From Linum tenue (lineage: Eukaryota; Streptophyta; Magnoliopsida; Malpighiales; Linaceae): a stretch of DNA of 64,000 nt. Position numbers and translations under genes: made by a program. The stretch lies in the NCBI GenBank assembly GCA_946122785.1, contig CAMGYJ010000003.1, positions 620,001 through 684,000 of the forward strand, given 5' to 3'. Below are positions 56,486 through 64,000 of the stretch, one piece after another. Below the pieces are notes generated by a model, which searched no databases, had not been told where the DNA came from, and saw only the letters and a program-made list of their open reading frames with translations. The stretch's first letter is position 1. Each line of letters begins with the position of its first letter.

Positions 56486-58432
56486 ATTTCTTCTCCTCCT
56501 TCTTCTTCGCTGTTTCTTTTCTTTTGCTGCTGCCCTGAAGCTCGTCTACTTCATCTTATGTGGGCTGGCTCTGCACCAGAATCACGCTCTGACCAGAAAC
56601 AGAGCATTAGAAAACAAAAACTCAGAGAGCGGGAGACAGACGAGAAAGTCTTAGTCCATTTGGGCCACACCGCTGAATCAAACTCATATTTTGAAGGCTT
56701 AATCATATTTAATGATAGCAATTTTCTTATATGAACCGTACAAATTTATTTGGGGGCAAATATTACTCGATTTGTAGTAACGTGATGCAGGTATGATCAC
56801 TATGTATTATAAATTGAGAATATCGAAAGAGATCTTGGTTTTTATTTTCAACTTGTGCGTCCCGTTTTCATTTCGTTCTTGATATGTTCTATAACGATTT
56901 GCATCAATAGATACTTGTATTTCTTTTATTTTGATTTTTATAAAATCATATCTTCTTTCCAACGAATTTTTAACTCTAGCATTCAGCTGTGTAGACTTAA
57001 TTATTCCTTATACTATATCTACGTTTCATTTATGAAATTGAAATGTTTTCTCTGCCTTCTTATAAAAGATGTAAATATTGATGTTATTTTCCTCAAATAA
57101 CATATAAAGATAGGTCGTCCGATCTAGTTTCGTACCCGCACCATAGTAGTAATAGTATGGGTATTGAATTCCCACATGCCTCCACCTATTACCATCTCTA
57201 ATTAATAAGTAATTTTTCTGTTTGTGGTAAGCAAAGTAATTATATTTTTTTAGTATTCTATCATTGGTACTGATAAATTTAATGATGTGGTGGCCCTTTG
57301 TTTAATAACTCTCCATCATTATCATAACAAAAATATTAATTTTTTCGTGGGAGAGATTTCTTCCGCACCAAAATAAATAAAACACGACATAGAACATTAA
57401 AAAGTCTTCGTCAAAAAAAAAAAAAAAAAAAACATTAAAAAGTCAGTATGTTTGAATCTTTGACTATAGGACAGATGGACATTATTCAGAGGACCCTTCA
57501 AGCTTGTTGAATTAGGAGATTGTGCCAGCATTAGCATATGAAGCGAGACGCTAAACGCAGCAGCGCCGTGTTATGGCTCATTCGATGATTCGGCCAAATA
57601 GAATAGCGAACCGTGTAGATAGTTTTTCGAGCATTGCTGATTGATCGATCGAAATTGTACTATGTAGCAATCAATTCGAATTAATATTCAGGTTTACTAG
57701 GACGGGAAGAAAAAAAATGAATCTTTTTGATTTGGAATTGGGATCTCGCTTGCCTCAAATGGCGGCAGTTGAGATTTGAGCTGTACCGTGTGTGAATTGA
57801 ATTCGATTCATTTCATTTGATCAAAATTCAGTTATGCCCTGAATTCAAAGTTCCAACCTACTCTGCTGCATGCTGCTCAATGGTAAGTAAGGTGAAATAC
57901 GACGGTTAGAATAATACGTCGATCAAGTACACAAACCAAAGAACACATTCACGACGTGAAAAGAACAACAGAAATAGGCAGTAATTACGAAGATCGCGGA
58001 CAAGTGACGAATCTCATGCTTGGTGTATAGTAGTTGTCACACTACCAAGCATAATTAATAAGCCTGTACAACTAACAGATAGGCATCTGCAACAAGAATT
58101 TAATAGCATGACCTAGGTAATGGTGGGTACTGGATACAGCAGGGCACTGTTTCTTCGCGCCGCCTCATTCAGGTTCAGGAAATGATGTGGATCATGGCAA
58201 AGCCAATGCTTACAGTGACCATCGATTCATCATCATATCTGAAAGTAAAAATTCTGTACAAGCAAAGGGAGCAACAACCAATTGAATTGTAAGAACACAG
58301 CTGAAACACCAGAGGCGTTTACCCTTTTTCTCTATGGTACAGACAAATCTGCATCCACTCAACAGAGAAATCTAAAGTAATAAAAAAAAACCCACCAGAC
58401 AATGGATGCAAACTGTAAGAAGTAAGTGATCA
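56486..58432. other. Intergenic between ABCC and TIP1-like genes
   Basis: ABCC promoter and leader at the left, 3' flank of the S-acyltransferase at the right. Apart from the small retroposon at 57393-57444, nothing is recognised. Confidence 0.45.
57393..57444 (+). mobile_element. Tiny poly(A) retroposon with 14-bp TSD
   Basis: The 14-mer AACATTAAAAAGTC occurs on both sides (57393-57406, 57431-57444) of TTCGTC followed by about 18 A. This is the footprint of LINE-type target-primed integration, with an insert cut to its last six unique bases plus tail, as in a 5'-truncated SINE. Confidence 0.65.
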
Positions 58433-61400
58433 TCAGGGACCTGCCACGCTACGGCTACCGTTCCGACCGAGACCGAGACCTAAACCCAACGGCACTTTCT
58501 CCGTCTTAGATTTCCCCTGGCTGCTGCTGCTGCTACTACTACTACTATGGCTGCAGTTCGACGAATGAACATGGTGCTGCTGAACACCTTGGTGGTGGAC
58601 TGGTTTGCTCTCCCGGTTGTTCACGTTGATAGCGATATGCCCGCTGCTGTTGCCATTAGCGTGGTGTGGGATCTGGGGGGCGTCGCCGTTCTGGAGGGTG
58701 GTCGTGTTGTGTCGAGACATGTGCATCATTCCGATCCCTTCTTGGAACGAGTCTTCGACGAACTCCACGTCCGTGTTGTACCCCGAGATCAAGAAATCCA
58801 CGCAGTTCCTTCTACATCCGTGGTCGTATGGGTTCCTGAACCGACCAGTGGGGCCTCTCAGGTAGCTGTACCGCATTGTGTTTGCCATCTCGTTGGTTGT
58901 TATGTTGCGGGATATCTGTGGTGGAGAAGAATATCATGAGAGATGCAGCAGACCATGGTTTAACCCAACAACAGACCGAGAATGTCGCGCGTGAGAGATA
59001 AGAGAAGCGAAAATTTTACCTGGGAAGCTTGGACGACGGTTAGAACAGCTACACCGAAGAAGAGGAAGAAGTCAACCATCAGGAACGATATGGCGCCAAC
59101 GTGATGCGTACCAGCATAGTTTAACCAGCCTCCGAATGTTGAAGGAGCCGTTTGATCGGTAACAATTCCTGGAAGTGGCGCAAAAGATACATCATGAATG
59201 GAAGAAGACGAAGAAGGATAAACAGGGCATTTCAAGAGTTACAATCTTGGACGGGGAATAAGTCGCATACTTGTGAGAGCCACGCCACCAGTTATCAGCA
59301 TTGCGGAGACTTCCAAAATGAGAAACAAGAAGAAATCCCACTTGTTTTTCTGAATCAGAATAAAAGAACTTCATGCATCCACATATTTACTTAAATGGGC
59401 AGAGATATTGCGACTTCAAATAGAATATGAAGCATCGATGGTCAGTTGGTCACGCACCTTGCCTATGCAATTTGATACCCACGGGCAATGATGGTCAAAT
59501 TGTTCGACACAACGATCACATGTGGAACAGTGCTTGGCACGAAGAGGTCTTACAATCTGGTATTGGAGATGAGAAAAATACGAACCATTAAGCCTCGATC
59601 ATAAGGCATGTTTCTATCAGACAAATTACAAGTCATGTGATAAAACTCCACCTTGCATGTTGCACAAAGCTGAGACCAATTCCCAGAAAGCAAAGCAGGA
59701 TTGTTTATTTCGATCTTCAAAAGAGGTTCCTAGTAGAAAGGATTGTGCATATATCATGAAGTCAGTAGTCAACAAACCAACAATACTGGTGATCTAAGAA
59801 AGGTAAGAGCTGCCAAAGATTCATGCAAGACCCATATTAAGGAATCCATTGACATCAATTCTCTATGGATCGAAGGCACAAGAAACAGAAAAAGGTTCTA
59901 TCTGACTTCTGCTTGTTATCCCTTCCCTTTCCCTCCCCTCCCGGAGGTTGGGTGGTGACTGTTGAAGCAAGGGCAGTGGATGAAGTACTAGACATACAGA
60001 ATCCACAAATAATGGAACTTACATCATCTTTCATGTTTTGCGGATCAGGCACATTCATTCTTATATAACCAGGATCCTTCCTGCAATCCAGGACACGAAC
60101 AGAACAGACACAACAGCTTACACAGTCAAATGAGAGGTGGTTAAAAACACTTTGAAACTTCTAAAGGTGCAACAAAAAGGGAGATGGTAGAACGTAAGGA
60201 GTAACCAAAGAATATCGATAATTTCTAATCGTCTTTCAATCATTTGACCTACTGATGTGGCTTATATGCCTTATCCTTTGTCTAGTTAATACAAAATATT
60301 ATTAAATGATATACAGATGAGACCACTTCACGAAGCTTACCTGCTACACCTGTAAAACATCACAAGCCCACTGGTTGCAAGAAATACCCCTAGCCATGCA
60401 AATAGGCCAAAGCCAGCTGTTAACTTGGGCAGATTTGGAGCTGAGATAAGAAAAAGAAACCATCAATACTGCGTGCTAACTGAAATCCTCAAAGGAGTTC
60501 AACAACTCAGACAAAGAGGGTAATGAATAATACCCATGATGACAGAATGTATATAGACGATCTGAAGAACAATTATTATACACCAAAGCACAGGAGCAAG
60601 TCCCAACTTTGACAAACGTCCCAAGTGGGTGGCACCATCACAACGTCTATCAAGCAGTCTTCTAGCGTTTCCCTGCAGAACCAGGACATTTAGATATAAA
60701 ACTGGCAGGAACATATTTTAATGCTTCTTACCAGAATATCTTAAGAAAAAATGGAGAGGAAGTGAAAGTAGAAGGGGAACATAACCATAAAAACCTATTA
60801 AGAGAAGTCTAGTAACATCTTACACAAAGATCTAACATTCAAAGAGAAAGGGGATATACGTCATCCAGTTAACATCAGTATGCAAATAACGGAAATGTAC
60901 TTGTAGCAGGAACACCTACAAGGAAAAATGCAACTTGTCTGTGATTCTTGTCAGAAGCAAGTTGAGTTGGAGTCAGCCCCGTGTTATCTGTGATTACCAA
61001 GTCCTCCTTCTTGCCAGCTTGTACCAACACTGTGCATGCCTCCAAGTTACCCCTAATTGCAGCCCAATGAAGCGGTGTACAACCTTATTTAAGCAAAATC
61101 AGGATTTTAATCTAGTTACTACTTTAAGATGGTTCCAGTAACATATAAAAGGGAGTGGCTGGTAATAAATAAATTGATCTATGCAGCTAACATTATTACC
61201 CTCTTTATCTTGTCGTCCCCTGTATGCATCCAGAAATAACAACAGGCGTATACAATCGGCAAAACCCTTATAAGCAGCCCTGTATTTTCCAAAAAAAAAA
61301 AGTAAAAGACATTATGGTGGTTCAGTAACTACTCAATTCATGAACCAAATGAGACGACACTAAACATTAAAAAGATATTGTAATTTGACAAATAGGAATA

Positions 61401-62866
61401 TTTAATCAAGCAGTCCCACAGTTGAAGTAGAACGTCAACAGATGAGTAAAGAGTAAGACTAATAAAAGGAGGCAAATACCAAGGGTTTAGTTCACTAAGG
61501 GAAATAAGAAATAAACCAAGATTGTCTACTCTAACTAGCCTAAGTCTGTGTCTTGACGAAGAATCGAGGACCACCTAAAAGTGTGGACCAGGGTCTGGAG
61601 TTCATTAATTTCTTGGTCCAAGGATGCATCAATATTTCAGAATAAGTAATACCAAATTACAGAGTTTGGAGATTTTATAGCCTTCTCCAAATTTGACAAG
61701 GGGGGTGAATGAATGTCTAACCGTACCAGTGCAAGGGGCTTCTTCCATCATTATCTGGAAGATCAGGATCCGCATTCCATTTTGAGACGACGTGATACAA
61801 GAAAGCTGTCTGACCATATTGAGCTGCAACATGTGTAGTCTGGAAGCAAGTAAAATTTACACAAGTTTTCATCTTCACAGACACAAGAGGTCTAACAACA
61901 TGAACAAAATACTACACTACTGGTCTTCAAAGATTATATCATGATGGCGTAGATAAAAATTTCCTTTATTAACATGACTTTCTCAGCGAAACTATGCTAA
62001 ACAGAAACACGTTTTTCGCTTCAGTTATAATTCGAAAATATCACAAGGTATCTATCCTAATCAAAGAATTATTACCACCTAATATAGTAATGATTTAACA
62101 CTAACCTGATAACCGTACATATCAGCTGCATTCACCCGGGCACCCTCTTGAAGTAAAAGTTCGGCAACTTGGATTGCACCCCGAACTGCACTCCAATGCA
62201 GTGCTGTCTGACCAGTGTGATCTGCTGCATTTACATCTCCTCCGTGCTGGCAATCAAATGTTCCATACTACTCAGAACACGTATAATCTAAGAATAGAGC
62301 GAGCTTCTTCAAGTCCAAAAAAATTGTTCAATGTCCTATACCTTAGCAGAAGACAACCAACACCACCTACTTTCTAATTCCATAATGCAAAAGTATTAGC
62401 ACCAAAAAGCTCTGTCCAATTCCTTCTCTCAACTCTGCCATTCCTAAAGGGCTACAACACACCAATTGAAACTAGATTGACCATTCTCTAGACAGACCAG
62501 AAACATCAAAATGAAGCGGAAAGGAAACAAACGATTCCATCTAGTCACAAACACCAGAAGAGTAAATCCAATTATCCCAACCTCGATTATGTACTGAGCA
62601 GCAGCAGTCCGATTATTCAAAGCAGCCCACTGCAGAGCATAGTATCCAAGCCCGTCGGGCTCGGAGACGGAGCAACCCTCACTCTCCACCAATCTCTGGA
62701 GCTTCTCCAAATCCCCATACGCGGCCGCGGTGTAAACGTCGTTCCTGAGGCTCTCGTCGCCGACAGCAATCTCGCCGCCGTTGGCAGAAGCCGGAATCCC
62801 GTTGTTTCCCCCGTGATCACCGGGACGAACATCCTCCTCCTCCACTACTTCGATCTCCGACGACAT
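58433..62866 (-). CDS. TIP1: TIP1-like ankyrin-repeat DHHC S-acyltransferase (PAT24 type), 655 aa
   Basis: Thirteen exons: 62866-62582, 62246-62106, 61839-61727, 61279-61200, 61083-60920, 60672-60534, 60440-60341, 60080-60023, 59729-59652, 59556-59458, 59349-59271, 59168-59020, 58915-58433; 656 codons with stop. The acidic N-terminus is followed by about six ankyrin repeats (residues 40-265; [36 protein letters not shown]). Two transmembrane segments precede the zinc-binding Cys-rich domain with the catalytic DHHCPW at about 407-412 ([21 protein letters not shown]), and two more follow. The C-terminus has a His/Ser-rich tail with nine consecutive Ser. The enzyme attaches palmitate to cysteines; Arabidopsis TIP1 is needed for root-hair and cell growth and sits on endomembranes. 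An upstream in-frame GTG is not a likely start. No damage seen. Confidence 0.92.
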
Positions 62867-63391
62867 TGTTTTCCCCACTACTGTTTCCCCCTTCCCCCTC
62901 CTTGATCTGGGATTGAATTGGTTGGGACTATCGACGATAAGGAAGGTGGAGTTGTCGAGGGATTTGGGGGAAACAGAAATTAGGGTTCTTCTTCTTCGTC
63001 CCCCGGGGAAGAGAAAGAGAGAGAAGAGGAGGGTTGGAAGAAAGCTTTGGGCTTGCTGGTTGGTTGGCTCGGTTTAGCCCTGCCCCGTGTTGACTGGGAT
63101 GGAATGGGCGATGAAGAAGAAGAGCCTCGACAGAAAATTCACATATTCAGAAAAACAAGTGACATTGAAGTTTCCAAATTCACCTGCAATAAAACAAAAT
63201 TCTTTGACTGCACGAAAATGAAATTCAACTTACATCCTACTCTTTTCAAGTTCTTACCAATACATCCTCCCAAGTTTTAAAAAGTTCAAAAGGGCTCCAT
63301 GCACAAAATTCTGATGCCAAAAGTTCAAATTACTTCCTCTGCGATGCTTCGTCTTCCTTCCCCTTTCACAGTCCAAATTCCAAAGCAAAAA
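62867..63391. other. Promoter/5' leader of TIP1-like gene and spacer
   Basis: The first 150-200 bases are a pyrimidine/purine-biased leader for the minus-strand gene. No other gene is seen; the remainder is bounded by the MITE at 63400. Confidence 0.45.
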
Positions 63392-63399
63392 AGCTTCCT

Positions 63400-63864
63400 C
63401 GAGGTTGTCAACCCGCGGGTTGACCCGGATCCGATCGAGCTAGTGGGTCCAGGGTTAATGGGTCAACCGTTTTATCCCGGTTTGGTCCGAAAATATAGAA
63501 AGAGTCATTATATTGTACTTATCCTCATAAATTATATCAAATTTTATCTAACATATGAGTTATAACATATAATATTACACCAAAATAACATATCGTACTT
63601 AGATCCAACATATAGTGAAAATTCACACACACTTATATAACATAAATATTCAAATGTTCAACTTAGTATTCCAAAGATTGAGTTAGGCGAAAAGAAAAAT
63701 TGGAAAATAGGCGCATTTCGCAAACTAAAGAAAAAAATGACACAATTTAACCTCTAACCCGGTACCTAATAGCGGTCGGCCCGGTGGGTGCGTGCGGCCC
63801 ATTTTTCTTACCGGGTCAGGGTCTTGGATCGACCCGTGGGTCAACTCGCGGGTTGACAACCTTG
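63400..63864 (-). mobile_element. hAT-type MITE, CAAGGTTGTCAAC family, copy 2
   Basis: The ends read CGAGGTTGTCAACCCGCGGG and, on the other strand, CAAGGTTGTCAACCCGCGAG. The 8-bp duplication AGCTTCCT is perfect (63392-63399, 63865-63872). It is 465 bp and the same family as 33922-34381, in reverse orientation. It ends 26 bases before the start codon of the gene at the window edge. Confidence 0.92.
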
Positions 63865-63890
63865 AGCTTCCTTCTCTTCTCCCCTTCCCA

Positions 63891-64000
63891 ATGGCGAAAT
63901 CCCCCCTCTTTTCGAGCGCTCATAAAATCAAACCAATCCTTCTCATCCTCTTCTATTCGTGTGTGACAGACTGGCTTTCCCACTCCGTCGAATTTTTCGG
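63891..64000 (+). CDS. Start of an unidentified gene with hydrophobic N-terminus (partial)
   Basis: ATG at 63891 opens a frame that is still open at the window end. The first 37 residues begin MAKSPLFSSAHKIKP, followed by a hydrophobic ILLILFYSCV segment that could be a signal peptide or anchor. Too little is present to identify the family. The Kozak-like context (CCAATGGCG) and codon choice favour a real start. Confidence 0.45.
   Translation, partial: MAKSPLFSSAHKIKPILLILFYSCVTDWLSHSVEFF

Noticed and set aside
1..64000. CRISPR arrays, bacterial operons, rRNA genes
   Set aside because: None seen; the window is eukaryotic nuclear DNA and the only regular short repeats are microsatellites and transposon subterminal words.

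Overview
The window is nuclear DNA of a flowering plant, most likely a eudicot. The evidence is the GT-AG intron-rich genes, the plant-only families (root meristem growth factor peptides, TIP1-type ankyrin/DHHC S-acyltransferase, PHOX/CLMP1-type TPR-PB1 protein, ABCC transporter, DUF1499 thylakoid protein) and the plant transposons (Tat-type Ty3/gypsy, CACTA, short hAT elements, Ty1/copia solo LTR, SINE). I cannot name the species. Exon joins were placed by hand on canonical splice sites; every complete model given sums to a multiple of three.

Layout. 1-5045: 3' half of a Tat-lineage Ty3/gypsy retrotransposon (integrase end, a four-exon antisense gene, polypurine tract, 3' LTR). 5460-6091: hAT-type MITE. 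6100-10980: AT-rich, gene-poor, with a copia scrap and an orphan promoter-like GC block. 10981-15766: a complete CACTA element with TGC target duplication carrying an intact 11-exon TNPA-like gene but no TNPD gene. 15839-16242: a MITE inside a TA microsatellite. 17846-19293: a peptide-hormone gene of the RGF/GLV/CLEL family with two alternative 3' ends. 20375-22749 and 23512-24775: two decayed genes (UBC24/25-type E2; ALP1/HARBI1-like). 25021-26586: a hAT MITE next to a foldback-rich element.

From 27.5 kb gene density rises: NUB1 homologue (+) and OS-9 homologue (-) converge; then PHOX/CLMP1-like (+), DUF1499 lumenal protein (+), a 15-exon LRR protein (-), an ABCC transporter (-) and TIP1-like S-acyltransferase (-), with a start-codon fragment of another gene at the right edge. 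Between them lie three more hAT MITEs with 8-bp duplications, a solo LTR, an intronic SINE and a tiny poly(A) retroposon. These are independent housekeeping or signalling genes, not a pathway cluster; NUB1, OS-9 and the dead E2 all touch ubiquitin/ERAD biology, but nothing in the sequence links them.

The most notable item is the RGF-type gene. One signal-peptide exon can lead, by splicing or by intron retention, to two different C-terminal sulfopeptide-like motifs, and a perfect 161-bp tandem duplication has doubled one of its small exons in frame.
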